From Megachile rotundata (Eukaryota; Arthropoda; Insecta; Hymenoptera; Megachilidae), in assembly GCF_050947335.1 (NCBI RefSeq), contig NC_134988.1:6510001-6574000 (forward strand): a stretch of 64,000 bases of DNA, given 5' to 3'. Position numbers and translations under genes: made by a program. Below are positions 1-13,179 of the stretch, piece after piece. The first letter of the stretch is position 1; every line of letters starts with the position of its first letter. The notes beneath the pieces were generated by a model. It made no database searches, had not been told where the DNA came from, and saw nothing but the letters and a program-made list of their open reading frames with translations.

Positions 1-120
1 TCTTCATTTTGCGATGTGGTATTTCGAGAGATGACCTTAAAGAAAAATCGATGTGAGCTGTTGTATACAGAGTGTCGCAGGGCAAGTTGCGCTTTTTAAG
101 TGATTGGAGACAAAATGACT

Positions 121-715
121 GAATTTGGAGATTTTTTAATTTGGGAATTTGAAGATGTGGAAATTTAGGGATTTGTATATTTAGGAATTTGGTGATTCAG
201 GAATTTGGAGATTTGGATATTTGGGGATTTGAGGCTTTGAAAATTTAAGGTTTTGGAGATTTAGGGATTTGGGAATTTGAGAATTTTGAAACTGTGGATA
301 TTTGGGGATTGAGGCTTTGAAAGGCTTTGAGGGTTTCGGAGATTCAGGGATTTTAAGATTTAGGAATTTGGAGATTTAGGGATTTGGAGATTTGGGAATT
401 TGGAAATTTAGGGATTTGGAGATTTGGAAATTTAGAGATTTAGGGATTTGGAAATTTGGAATTTTGAAACTGTGGATATTTGGGGATATGAGGTTTTGAA
501 AGACTTTGATGTTTTAAGGGTTTCGGAGATTTAGGGATTTTAAGATTTAGGAATTAGGAATTTAGAGATTTGGAGAATTGAGGATTTAGGAACCTAGATA
601 TTTTGAAATTTGAGGATTTGGAGATTTGAGGCCTTGAATATTTAGGAGTCTGGTGAATTTGGAAATTTGGTGATTTAAGGATTCATAAATTTAGGGATTT
701 GATGTTTGAAAACAT
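121..715 (+). repeat. Strand-biased G/T-rich degenerate repeat (GGATTTGG type)
   Basis: The stretch is built from variants of 'gatttggagatttgggaattt'. The + strand is rich in G, A and T and almost free of C. Occasional 'gaggctttgaaaattt' blocks recur. No reading frame is of interest. Similar sequence returns at about 14,990-15,490 and 19,660-20,460, always with G on the + strand. Confidence 0.8.
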
Positions 716-1369
716 ATCAACATTAAAAAATTCCATAATCCTCAGCTCAACATATCCCAACACCCAAAAATACGATCGTCCACGCAATATCGCGTGCTGA
801 GTCCACATTCACTCACCTAAGAGACAATCCTATCTATAATACATGTTAACATCTTCTGCATACACCACCTGTATACGTTTCCAATTCAAAGATATTCCTC
901 ATGTGCATAGCCAAGACTCTCTCGAAAGTGAACTCGTCCCGCGACCCCTTTTAAATCGTAGAACTTTCGTCTGAATAATTTCTCCGTGGTGCGCTGAAAA
1001 GTTTTCACGAGTTCTCACTTGCGTTCACTCTCACGATTGTCGCGTTGAATCGACGATACCCAAGTTTCATCGTTTTGGATTCGTATTCTTATCGAACGTG
1101 GCACGGATGCATCATGCAAGCGATATTAACTGGCGTGTCGCGTGCAGTTACTGAATAAAACAACGCTGCTAGACCACTTACGTGTTTTCGCCAGTCTATA
1201 GACAGATCGTTGTTGCAACTGACTGTTTTAACACGTAAAAGACACCAAACGCGGTATAAATCAATTTTTCATTGAAACCTTTGCAAACACCTTTCATTTT
1301 TCAAACTTTTATTTCACTAAAGTTGGCATTAACGCCATTTTGTTCCTTGCGGATTAAATCAGTTTAACA
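716..1369. other. Intergenic, no gene recognised
   Basis: Mixed-composition intergenic DNA. I see no long open frame, RNA gene or repeat array in it. Confidence 0.5.
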
Positions 1370-1965
1370 GACAGTACTTAAACAATTTGTTAAAGTCCTC
1401 AAAGCAGAATGGCTGACTGCCTCAAAGAGCAACGTGATGTTGCACATTGCGTTGATTGATGTTTGATATGATTTAATGGTATAAAAGTACCATAGAATAG
1501 CACTTATGGCACGTCATGTTAATGCTCGAAGTTTACCGAAAAAGACTACGTGAACGTTTTGTTCAAATTATCGATACAAAATGGCTGGCAATCTGCCTCA
1601 AAGAACAGTGTATCGGTTATGATGTAGCACATTAGGTTGACTAATGCTTTACACGATTTAATGACGTAAATGTACCGTAGAACTGCACTTATGGTGCATC
1701 ATGTTAATGCTACAAGTTTAGAAGGATTACATAAGTTTTGTTGAAATTATTAATCCAAAATGGCTGGCGATCTGCATCAAAGCGGTGTATCATTTATGGT
1801 CCATTAAGTTGACTAATGCTTTATACGATTTAATAACATAATCGTACCGTAGAAACAGCACTTATGGTACATCGTTTTAATGGTTAATGTTTACCAAAAA
1901 AGGCTATACAAACGATTTGTTGAAATTGTCGATACAAAATGGCCGACTGTCTGCCTCAAGCGAAT
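1370..1965 (+). repeat. Dispersed ~186-bp repeat family, about 3 units
   Basis: About three diverged head-to-tail units, spaced about 180 bp. Each contains 'aaaatggctg...ctgcctcaaag', then 'gatttaatg', then 'cttatggtgcatcatgttaatgc', then 'gttttgttcaaatt'. The same order of blocks is found at 2,850-3,330, 4,915-5,400 (reversed), 6,600-7,300, 30,590-31,720, 36,480-36,745, 40,375-40,560 (reversed) and 63,640-63,990 (reversed). Confidence 0.75.
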
Positions 1966-2849
1966 CGGTCCTAAAATGATAAATGTTGCAATAAATCTGG
2001 CTCTATCGTAGACATTGCGTGTAAGGCACGAAAACAATGTGAAAACCGGAGACATACCAAAGTCTTGAGACATTAATCAGATACGGGGAGATTTCTCGAA
2101 TGAAAGCAAAGGAGAGCTCGACTACGAAGAAAACGCAATCTAGATTCGAGGCGAGCTAACAGAATCGTACGCGTACGGAATGTCAGTCCGCTTAGAAAGG
2201 CGTCAATGAATCGAATCAGGGTGAACGCACTGTGAGGCTGATTTTCAGGTCGAAAGTCATGGTCATACGCGTAGGAGGAATGCGACCCACCGGTCGAATT
2301 CACTTTCGTGTTAATTAACACCGCTGAAATTCTGTAATACGTTAGAAACGTACGATTGAATCGAAGAACTGTCTGTTCAAGGAGTTTAATCGATTGATAC
2401 ATTATCTTGTCTTATCGCGTTTCTTCGACGCGTAATAATTCATTCTCGATAACGTCGTGCAACTCTTAGGCGCTTTATTGCAAGTTGTCGCGAGATTATC
2501 AACGAGTCCATCACATCAAAACCCTCGATACGTCAGCCCCACAGCAGGAGGCGTAAAAGGCTTCTAATGATACTTAACTATGCGTTCCAATTAAGGCACC
2601 TACGATCGTTTTACACGCAATTGATGCATTGTGTCGGTAAATAAATTCTTATTTGCATTCGCTGCGATAATCGATATATTTAGCACCTACATACCCCTTT
2701 TGTTGGGTCATTGAAACTTGGCAAATAGGACGCACATTTATTATTTCCTTTAATGAATCATTTTATCGATGCGGTTGTCTGTACACTTTTGTCGTCATAA
2801 CTGTCTATCTCCCTGTTGATGTACTACAGAATTATGATTGTGATACGTT
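1966..2849. other. Intergenic, no gene recognised
   Basis: Two open frames of 60 and 109 codons exist on the minus strand (1,891-2,402). They have no recognisable domain and partly overlap the repeat, so I do not call them genes. Confidence 0.45.
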
Positions 2850-3330
2850 ATTTTATTGCTTGAAGTTTACTTAAAAAGACTACATAAGCGTTTTGTTCAA
2901 ATTCGTGATGCAAAATGTTTGACCATCGGCCTCAAAGAGCAGTGGATCACTTAGCAATGTAGGTTACTAAATCAACTAATGTTTGATATGATTTGTTCAC
3001 TTAAAAGTTGTACAAAATATTACGTTTAACACGTCGTTTCTATGCTTGAAGTTCACCCAAAAAAGTTGCATAAACGTTTTGTTCAAATTCGTGATGCAAA
3101 ATGTTTGACCATCGGCCTCAAAGAGCAGTGGATCACTTAGCAATGTAGGTTACTAAATCAACTAATGTTTGATATGATTTGTTCACTTAAAAGTTGTACA
3201 AAATATTACGTTTAACACGTCGTTTCTATGCTTGAAGTTCACCCAAAAAAGTTGCATAAGCGTTTTGTTCAAATTCGTGATTCAAAATGGCTGACCACTG
3301 GCCTCAAAGGGCAGTGGATTAGTTATCTCT
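2850..3330 (+). repeat. Dispersed repeat family: recent 186-bp tandem duplication
   Basis: Copies at 2,891-3,076 and 3,077-3,262 differ, by eye, only near their last bases (taaacg versus taagcg). A third diverged copy follows. The near identity marks a recent duplication that fixes the family's unit length at 186 bp. Confidence 0.85.
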
Positions 3331-4914
3331 TTTAGTGGATGTAAACTATCTACTGTTCATCACAATTTAATGGCACATAAACTATTATTATAACAGTAAA
3401 TAAAAAGTGAGAATGCTACTTCCAACCTTAACTTAATATTTATCACTAAATAAAAAAAATGAATGTGAAATTTTCGAAGTTTTTCAAGTTCCGCACTTAA
3501 CGTCCGGATGCTCAACGTTCACATACCTCTTTTAAATTACTGGTTGGTTGGTTGAACGTGTTCGATTCCAGACTAACGGGTACAGTAATCATTACCCGTT
3601 TGAAATGTGTAGTATTACACAATTCTCTGAAGGTGTTAATTATAAATTGGAAATTGCATACGCAAACATTCCTCAAATATTTGATGACTAAGCATGTATA
3701 TCTGTTTTATCCGGGAAGTGGCAAATCTTGAATTGAAATGGTGGATTTGATCGTAAATAGTCGAAGTCCGTTTCTAAATTGCGGAGATTTGATTTATGTA
3801 ACGTGTTGTCTAAGGTGACGTTAAGTAGCCTAAACTTAAGGCACGTCCCTGCTTCTCTATCTCTCTTCAGCAACACACGACCGCTATAAAATCAATAACA
3901 CATGATGTGGCACATGACACAGCTGCATTGACAATACCTTGTTCGATGTGTCCTCGTTACGTTTCCATTATTCGCGAGGTTTCGTGTTCCAAATTAGGCA
4001 TGAACAAAGAACGACATGAAAAGCAGTGTAACAAATCGGGACAGTTACAGATTCACATGAAATTACGCTGTTGATTCCATGATTACCAAACATTTACTAT
4101 CAACGTTTTAAACAATTTTTAAATAAATATTTTTTGTATACAAATTGGTATTTTCTACTCTTTGCTATGATCTCCCAAACATTCCACGTGTGATTATATA
4201 CCAATGCAACTCATCATGAATTTCCATTTTCCACAAATCATATAGTGTTTTAGCACGTAATCACAGAAGACAAAGTAGAAGAACTACGATACCCTATTAG
4301 AGAACAATTTGTTGAACTAAACATCGTAAAAATTTCATCAACTTCTATGAAAGTCCCTCTTAGATCGTTAACTCGAATCACAGTGTTTCGTGCATAGATC
4401 ACAGAGCTCGTATCATTCCCACTAAATGATAGTAATTGGGAATTGTACACCGTTGCAGAGGCTCTGTTAATCCAGATGCAAATGTTGTAAGCGTACGCAA
4501 AACTGATTATGTAACGGTTATACTGTTATACAGGAAGTTGCGTTGAGTGTATCAGCTGATTGCTGACCTCGATTTTGGGATTCCAGCCTTGGTATCCCAA
4601 ATGGTAGGACGGTCTCGTTCCAAATATTTCTCTAAATGCTTCAAATACAGGACAAGACAATTATGCATTCGTAATACGGCACCCACATCACGTTTTTAAC
4701 CGGTAGCAAGAAATTTTGAACTGATTACTTTGTTATGGAACATCGTTACGAAAGATGAACATCCAAAACTTTCACATTGATTACTTTCGCGCCAAATTTC
4801 TGTGTTGCGTTAAGTTACTTTAAAAAATACGTCTTTGTTATTTTTTTGTCATCTGTAACGATCATTTTTGTTACATTAAATTGTGTCAAACGTGAATCAA
4901 CTTAATTGAATAAT
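3331..4914. other. Intergenic, no gene recognised
   Basis: AT-rich intergenic DNA. Short minus-strand frames of 62 and 66 codons (3,688-3,876 and 4,250-4,450) show no domain. A 'gttcgattcc' string near 3,557 resembles a tRNA T-arm, but no tRNA A box lies upstream. Confidence 0.45.
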
Positions 4915-5400
4915 TACTCTTTGAGGCCGATGGTCAGCCATTTTGCGTTACGAATTTTAATAAATCATTTATGTAGTCCTTTTTGGTAGACTTCAAGCAT
5001 TAAAATGATGTACGACAAGTACTATTTTATGACCTTTTCATATCATCAAATAGTGTGACATTATAAGACAACATAAGCTATACCTCATTACTGATGCATT
5101 GCTGTGTGAGGCCTACAGTCAGCCATTTTGCGTTTCGAATTTTGATAAATCATTTATGTAGTCATTTTTGGTGAACTTCAAGAATTAAAATGACGTGTCA
5201 CAAGTACTATTTTATGTTGTTTTTATATTATCAGACAACATCACATTATTAGGCAACATAATAAGCTATATTTTATTACTGATGCTACGTGAGGCCAACA
5301 GCCAGCGATTTTGCATTACGAATTTTAACAAAATACTTACGTAGTCATTTCTGCTAAACTTTCGCCATTAAAATGACGTGTCGCGAGTGCAGTTTTGTGT
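4915..5400 (-). repeat. Dispersed ~186-bp repeat family, inverted, about 3 units
   Basis: Three units, each starting 'gaggcc...cagccattttgc' and running to 'catttatgtagtc' and 'cttcaag.attaaaatgac'. These are the reverse complement of the blocks in the + strand copies. Spacing is about 180 bp. Confidence 0.75.
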
Positions 5401-6599
5401 TAATTTTATGTCAACAGTGACACAGACAAACTACCATTGAAGTGAGTAGATAATATGAGCGCATACTTCGATTAAATGTTTGTTTTTCAAAGAAGAGAAG
5501 TTAAATTCTATTTATCGAGTACTTAACGACCTGATATTGTACACTCAGTGCCAGTAACACAGAAACGATTGACTATTTTCTCATCGTGACGTCCAAAAGT
5601 TATTCTGAGAACGGAACAGCTAAGGTCGAAAAAAATCGTTCGAGTGACCGGACGCAAGTTACAATGGTACCTTTTGTACGAGGGTTAGAAGGGCCACAGG
5701 GTGATAAAATCGCCCAAGTAACTGTGAGTTAGCATCAACGAGCCGTCTAAAACGTTTATGAAACTCAATTAAGACGCCAGACGTAGCTCGCGTCACGCCT
5801 GGCAATTTAATCCAGTTATTTTTATCTTTTTCTTCGTTAATCATATTTTCTCTCGTACCGTTAAACGCGCTTCTGGAAAATAACGAGGCGTTCCGTTTTG
5901 TGTTACGTGACTTCTGATATTTCAGTCTCGTAACAACCGCATAAGTCTGATAACACGAGGAAAGAGACCAGCACGAAATTAAAAGGCGAATTTAAGCATC
6001 GTAAAGTTAGCAAAGTGAATGCAAATCAACCGCGAATTCAATATTGCCCTGACAATCGTCCGCCATGGTGTTTTATTATTCAGGATGGATGATCGATCGA
6101 TGGACTTCCGCAAGAAGAGGAACCTGAGGTTACCAAACCATCAATTACACGAAGCACCGGGTATTACGTGGTTGTCTGGGTCGATCCAGATGTCTGGACG
6201 GGTCGATACGTTTATTCAGGTCTCTCTGAACTTGGTCCCAACGGGCGAAGAAGACCCCCCGGTCGTCAGAACCGGTCCTGAACACTACCTGTACAGATTG
6301 ACCGATACCAACCTGTTCGTAAATACATAATGTTGGTTCTGTTCTTCAGCGTGTCTTCTCCTATCCTCTTCGACACACTTTGGAAGCTCTCGTGGGAATG
6401 AGCTGACTGACCGACTCGATTCAACCTGAAACTGAGGTTGGATGTGGACTTTCTAGGAACGTATGATGATCCTGCCTTTGTTCGTACCTGATGCGCATTC
6501 TGCTTCAAAACACGAGATTTTGAAAACGATATCAGGACATAGAGAGTCTCACAATATTTCATGACACCAATGTGCAGCTAAATAATACCTGTAGTATAT
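5401..6599. other. Intergenic, no gene recognised
   Basis: Mixed composition. A 103-codon frame at 6,019-6,330 (+) overlaps a 98-codon frame on the other strand. Neither has recognisable motifs or splice-linked partners, so both are treated as chance frames. Confidence 0.4.
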
Positions 6600-7300
6600 C
6601 ATTTCGTAGCTTAATGCTTGTCAGAAGGGATTACGTGAATGCTTTGTTAAAATGTTTAGTGTAATATAGCCTCATTGGCCTCGAGCGATGAATTATGATA
6701 AGCAAGAAAATGTGTATTTGGTTGTCTGATATGTGGCTTCACGAAAATTGCTACAAAATGGAACATCAATTTAAAGCTAGAAGTGTAATGGAAATATCTA
6801 CATTTGTAAACGTTCTTATTGTGTCCGACCGTTGACCTCAAGCGATTAATTGCTTGCTGCAAACAAGATGTTCCTTATTTGGATATCTGACACGATTTTA
6901 TGACATAAAAGTACTTCAAAATGGCGCTTATGATACATCATTGTAAAGCTGAGATCTTAACAAAAAAGATTATATAAACACTTCGTCAGAATGTTTAATG
7001 TAAAATGGCGGATTATCGGCCTCAAGCGATTAGTCACCACAAACAAGTCGTATAGACTGGCTAGCGTTTGACATAGTTTAATGACACTTGTGATACATCA
7101 AATTAAAGCTTAAAGTCTCAAGAAAATAACTGCGTGACCATTTCATTCATTTATTCAACACAAAATGCTTTATTTTAAATTATAACAATGACAATAATAA
7201 AATATATCAAATCTAATTTTTTATGATTGCGACTTTACAACTTTCTTGAAGTAGCGGTTATGGTATATGAATTTGAAGATTGAAGTCTAAAGAAAATTGC
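6600..7300 (+). repeat. Dispersed ~186-bp repeat family, 4-5 diverged units
   Basis: Diverged units with 'tggcctcgagcgat', 'acatcaatttaaagct' and 'aaaatggcggattatcggcctcaagcgat'. The last copies fade into AT-rich sequence after about 7,130. Confidence 0.65.
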
Positions 7301-8914
7301 TACTTTATCGCCTCATGAGTAGTCTGAATACAAATTAATTGATTCTTCGTTGCAGCGAGGGATTATACATAAAACTAAATTGTCTAATTAAGTTAAAAAT
7401 TTTATTTTCCTTTTTAAGTCTGTTATAGAAAGTTGTTCACTCTTCTGTGACACTCTAGTGTCATTATTCTTTACAAACATTGTCACTTTGTTATCACGAA
7501 TTATTTATGCTTAAGATAAGAGTGATAACGTTGTTTAAGCACAAATTATTTTCCTACCAGTTCGAAACTTCCGGGTTGTAAGGATGTACGCTTTCGTGCA
7601 AGACGTATTTGACATTCAGCCAGAAATGTGTACAGCTTCAGAACGAGTACGCGGGCTTAAATAAAGGACAACTAGAAAGCTCGTTTCGATGTTGCCACAG
7701 CCTTGGGTCATTGATCAAGTTAACCGTAACGTTGGCAAATTGTCAGAAACATTTTCCAAAAGGACGCGATTTACACTTAGCGTCGTAGACAGTTTTATGG
7801 GAATACTTATTTGAACAAAATCCAAACTTCCTTTTTATCAGCTGCCTCGAATGTGAAATAATATTATTCTTTATTTTTTGGAGATAAATAAAATAATGAA
7901 TTCACAAGGAAACTTTAGTCCTAAGGTTATAAAAGCATGAATCCCGAGGTCTCAAGGTTTCAAACTTTCAAAACTTTAGGACTTTGAAATTTTAAAATCT
8001 CGAAGTATTTGAACAATTCTAAAGTTCCAAAGTCTAAAATGTTAAGAGAATCTGTTGAAAACAGTCGTAATCTTATTCTATGTTGTCACTGGAAAAATGT
8101 TAGTATTGAATCAATATAGCATTATTATGCTATCTTGGATGACCACAGTGTTCCCAGTAAGCATTATTATGCATACATCGGCGAGCGAACAACAGAGCTG
8201 CTTTGGAAGTGACCGATGATTCATGCACTTTTATCGTGAGCAACCTCTAACACACAATTTCCATTGATAACGTTCATTAATTTTCCGAACGGAGCTGCTT
8301 TCAATAGAACGACTCATCGTTGGACTCCATTCACGAGCCGTTTTCACGCGGTGCGATCTTCCTGTACTAAAACAAAATGGGGTCACATAGAGTGCACCGT
8401 TCGGTTACAGCCGAGGTTCAAAAATTTCGATGTTAGTTGTCTCGTTGGCGATCGAAGAATGCAACCCGGGATCGCTTTCACCAGGCTCGTGTGTGTACAA
8501 TCTCTCCGCCACTTCCGGAATAGCGTGCATTCTTTCCATAAGTGGTGCGTTTACGCGTGGAACTAAATTTCAAGTTTTCCTTCTCAGCATTGCCGCGATA
8601 CCATCTAGAACTATCATGGTGGATCGTGAATAACGGTGTTCGCACGTTTCAATGAGATCGCGTTGTCTCGCTGTAACGTTCTACGCCTTATGCAACTTGT
8701 TTGGATTTCAAAATACGTAACGGTTTCATGGCAATCTTCTTTCGTTTCAATCTCAATGACCAAGATTCACGTTTTCTACAGCGAGAAGTACCTTGACAAC
8801 AACTATGCCGCTATTTGCAAACCATTTCGTTTTAAAACAGACGCTCCTTGTGTTAAGAATGCGTCGTAGCGAAAGGTTTAAGAAGAATAAAGTGCCTTGG
8901 CTCGTTTTCGGTCA
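7301..8914. other. Intergenic, no gene recognised
   Basis: No supported gene. The part from about 8,160 is more GC-rich and has overlapping frames of 60-100 codons on the + strand (8,264-9,011). They have no domain and no convincing splice structure. Regulatory or untranslated sequence is possible but not shown. Confidence 0.4.
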
Positions 8915-9690
8915 TCGCGGTGGGCGGAGCTTACCGACTGTGACGTCAGAAATAAGTAAAAGGAGTGGGAAGCATCTGATGTTTGTCGTATCGTTCCATC
9001 ACGAGGCTTAAAAACTTGAAATCTTCGACTTTTGGATTCCCTCGAGTGTCTTCGGTAGTTTTCGGTTCTATGGGTGGGCGGAGCTTAGTTTAATGGCGTC
9101 AGGAAGCTGAGAAAGTAAGAAAGTCTCCTTGTTTTATTCCAGGACATTTGATATTTGTCGACAGTAATCTTTATAGAGCATAATAAATTAATGTTTTCAA
9201 ATTTCAAATGTCTTTGGTCATCTTCCGTCATAGCAGTGGGCGGAGCTTGACGCGACAATGATGTCACAAGCTATTTAAAAGAACGAGAGAAATTACTCAG
9301 TTCATTTCTAACGTGAGATATTTGATATCAGACGTTACAGAGCTTAGAAACAAGATTTTCGACCTTCCTCGGTTATCTTCAATTAGATTAGTGGGCGGAG
9401 TTTAACGACAGTGACGTTAAGAGACATCTAAAACTATAGAAAGACTTCTTATCTTGTTCCTAACATGAAAAAATTAATATTCTCTGACCTTTTCATTCAC
9501 GAAAAAATTCGTGAAATTTAACTTATATAATTTGAACGATGGGCGGAGCCTAAAGCCGAATGACGTCAGAAATCACTCAAATTTCCATAAGGGCATCCGA
9601 ACCCTTCAACGGCCGCAATTACCATGAGTTGAAGGACTGGGCGGTGCTTGACACTGGGCGGACCTTCGGAGGCGTGGCTCAGATGTCACG
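8915..9690 (+). repeat. Regularly spaced GC-box plus CRE-like modules
   Basis: GTGGGCGGAG or a close variant occurs at about 8,920, 9,074, 9,236, 9,391 and 9,539, with two weaker forms near 9,636 and 9,654. Spacing is 148-162 bp. Each strong copy is followed within about 10-20 bp by TGACGTCA or a near match (8,941, 9,093, 9,258, 9,411, 9,561). TGACGTCA is the known CREB/ATF palindrome and GGGCGG the Sp/KLF GC box. The sequence between the motifs is much less conserved. A binding role is inferred. Confidence 0.7.
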
Positions 9691-10579
9691 GACCCGGTAT
9701 TTATGGTGATTAGAACAATATGCGTGCCACGTAAGATGCTATTAATACCGTGTTGTTACTTGGTGCGTGTAGTTAATTGTTCGGGAACAAAAAAGCATAA
9801 TTCATGCAACAGTATCCGCGTCGACGGCGCTGTTAGGAGCGATCCGTGTCCGGGAGCAGCTGGATGGTTCAGGAATGCCGCGAGAAACGGGAGTGGATGT
9901 AACACGCGTAGCGACGCGTGCGATATTAATATCGGCGTTTACGCCGCGCATCGAGACACCGAGGCGAGCATAATTTGTGCTCGTCATTCAGACCGGGTAC
10001 ATCCTCATTAAGCCGATCAGACCGAGTTTGCATGCATTACCTATATGAACGTGTCGCGGGACACGGTGTTTAGCGTGACAGAACAATGTAGCTAAACGCG
10101 AATGACGGGTTTCTTTTAATCGCTTGAATTAGAGCTAGCTTTCAATTCAACAGACATCTCCGATACACAAAATGTCCATGTTCCTCCCACGCCGTGTCGA
10201 TATGTAACTGCATCGTGTTCTGTTTACTTTTATCGAGTGACGGTGCACGGTGCCAAGAAATTGAATCGGGAAAGAAGAGGATGAAACAAATGCCGAAAAT
10301 AAATTATACACAGGATGAAATTGCACGACGTATTTGGAGCGGCAAGCATCCCGTTCGTTCACGGCTTCCATCGAACAGTTACATAGCTTCTGTTCTGTCG
10401 ATGGAACAGGACAGTTTAGTATCACATTCTACATCATTAGAAAAAACAGTTTGTGCCTTTATATTCTCATTTTTCTAAGTTTTGTGATTCATTTCTGATA
10501 ATATTACAAATTTAGATGGGTATTAGTGATTACAGGACGTTTGTGGGTGATATAGAATTTCTTACATCATGGGAATTGT
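9691..10579. other. Intergenic, no gene recognised
   Basis: GC-richer than its surroundings. Overlapping frames on both strands (9,703-10,011 and 10,147-10,478) show no domain and no conserved start or splice structure. Confidence 0.4.
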
Positions 10580-10815
10580 AGTGGGAGGAGACAAATATAG
10601 ACCCCACCTGCTATGGAAGAAGTAGGGAGTAGGCTCCACCCACTGTGGAAGGAGAGGGGATAAGGTCAGCCCACTATGAGAAGAGTAAGGGATAGATTCC
10701 ATCCACTATGATAAGAGTAAGGGATAAACTCCACCCACTATGGACGAAGTAAGGTGCGAACTGTACCCATTATAGGAGTAATCAAGTATAAACTCCGCCC
10801 ACTATAAAAGAAGTC
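10580..10815 (-). repeat. Cluster of inverted GGGCGGAG-like motifs
   Basis: At least five 'ctccacccactat'-type blocks lie about 40-50 bp apart, ending with 'aactccgcccactata'. Read on the minus strand they are AGTGGGCGGAGTT-like, the same motif as in the 8.9-9.7 kb cluster but reversed and without a CRE partner. Confidence 0.6.
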
Positions 10816-13179
10816 TGAAAGTTGATAATCTCCGTTATAGGCAAGTCTTAGAATGTAAATAGGAAATTTGAAAGAAATTGTATCGTGGTTTCTTTTTTTT
10901 TGCTTCAGGAAGGATGGGTCGGGGGATCAAAGGTAAATTCTGAGAGGAGCCTATTCTAGGCTCCACTTAATCAAGCTCCTCCCATTTCAAGTCCCTCCAA
11001 CCATTCATTTATTATGTTTTATAGGAAAAAAGCAATGTAATAATCAGACTTTTAATGCGTTCTTTTATCCTAGCTTTGAGTATTTCGTATGAAGGACCGA
11101 AAGCAAGTGGGAGGAGTCTAATTTAACCTCCTCCCAAGCTTCGTCTAACTTAGACTTCCCCTACTGTCTTTAAACTTCCTGTTACAAATGGAAGAGGTAG
11201 TGTAAGGGCTCTCATCTCTCTTCCTAAGCTTTTTATCAAATGGTAAGTATAATGGAAGGAGTCTTTGATGTAGACAGGGGAGGATGGAGTTAAACAATAG
11301 TGGGGCATCTTCCCCCACTTTTTTACCGAGTACATCTATGTACAAAGATGTATCCAAAAATGCTTGCACAAAAAATGACAATTAACAACTGCAAATTATA
11401 AAATTATAAATTATTCTTAATTGTTCAGGACGTATATGAGTTTTTTTAAATGATTAACGGATGGTCTGTAGTTCCACGTTAGCAGAAGTACAAATATAGG
11501 AAAGATCTGTGAGGTAAAGTGGAAAATACCTTTCCCATAAAACCACTCTAAATTGAGGGAAGCCCGTGTTGCACGCGAGTGTACATAAATGGTCCACCAT
11601 TTGTGTGCAGTATAATGATCGCCGGATTTATAACAGGATTGAACACAAATACGGCCTCTCGACCCATCAAGCCGCGCTCGACGAGGAAGCCAACCCCTTT
11701 ATACGCTCCATCGGTAACTTAATCAATAGAGACAAGAAGCATGGCACGCTTTTCACATATCGTATCTAAATACTTATAAATTTATTTTTCATATAAACGA
11801 ATTACCGACTATGTTCTGCTCAGAACTTATTCGAAACAGAAGTCTAATTACGGTACGATAATAGCCTAATATACTCGATACGATAGACTCTCGTTATATT
11901 GCCATATACGTAGCTATACCAATATAGACATATCAGAAGTAATTCTTTAAGTGGACAATATATTAAATTGTTTAAAAAAGTAGATCTTTGCGAAGTGTCA
12001 TGTACTACGATGATTGGGACATTACCAGCGAATATGGCAATATAACGAGAGTGTAATGTACTTCTACGTTAATTGAAGGATTCCTGATTCCATTTTTTGC
12101 GTCTGGGGTCATAATTGATCCGCTGTTATGTCTCCTGACAATTACAAGCGATGTTTGATTTTCATTTGGATAATGAATGAGAACGAAGGTATTTGAGCAT
12201 GATGGAAACAGAGTGAAACGTGAAGTAACCTCATCGTGAAACAAGCTTCCTAACTGCTTATGGTAACGAATTTAGCTGGCTTCGGATAAACTGACCAACA
12301 TTACCCGTATTACGGCATCTGTAGCACGTTCGTGCTAGTCCACTTTGATTAGGCTTTAGTTACATTTCGCGTCGTATTGTGCAATGCTCAGCGAACACGG
12401 ATTTAATTATTTAACGACTTTTATCTGCGAAAAATATATCTACTATTTATTGAAGAATGTTCACGTAGTTTGATGAAATAATTCGTTTACGAATGTTCAC
12501 AATTGCAAACGAAGATATCTGATTTGATAACGTGTTATCAATTATTTATTAATTCTATAATAATACAATAAATTGCAATTATCCTAATAGGTCTACTTGT
12601 CTGACTACTTGTCTACTTTTATAAGTGTTAATGGGAATGTATTGACAATGCAATTTTCAACTTCTTCAACTTTTTATAGATTATAAAACTTGTAGTTTTT
12701 CAAACTTGAACATTTTTAATTTAATAAGTTTCATTATTTTTAGCTAGCAATTTAAACATGCATCTCGCAGCACAAAATACAAAAAATTTGTCTATTAGTG
12801 TTTAGCAAATACTTTTGCATTTACTGAAATAAAAATATCGTTCAAATCGTGCTTATTTTGAACCAGTAAATAATTTAACTTGAGTGAAGCATTTTTTGTA
12901 ATCGATAGATATTTTTATTTCAATAAATGTAAAAATATTTGCTAACTAATACACAAATTTTCTGTATTTCATGTTGCTACATAATGTCCGTTTAAGGCAC
13001 TAGCTAAAAATAATTAAAATCATCATCAAATCAATCAAATTAAATTAAAAATTTTCAAATTTGAAAAACAAACTTTTAGAGTTTGTCACCAGGCTTAAGA
13101 GTCCCTCACATGTTGCATCGCGTAACCTCCGTATGAATGCACCTTGCACCAAGTTCCATGCAGTGAAGCGTTCAGCAGA
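10816..13179. other. Intergenic, no gene recognised
   Basis: AT-rich intergenic DNA. It has scattered 'ctcctccca' blocks at 10,960-11,150 and frames shorter than 85 codons without domains. Confidence 0.45.

Noticed and set aside
3550..3580. tRNA-like T-arm string (gttcgattcc)
   Set aside because: No A box, acceptor stem or cloverleaf could be drawn around it.
9703..10011. 102-codon plus-strand frame in a GC-richer patch
   Set aside because: No domain, and an opposing open frame overlaps it. High GC alone lowers the stop frequency.
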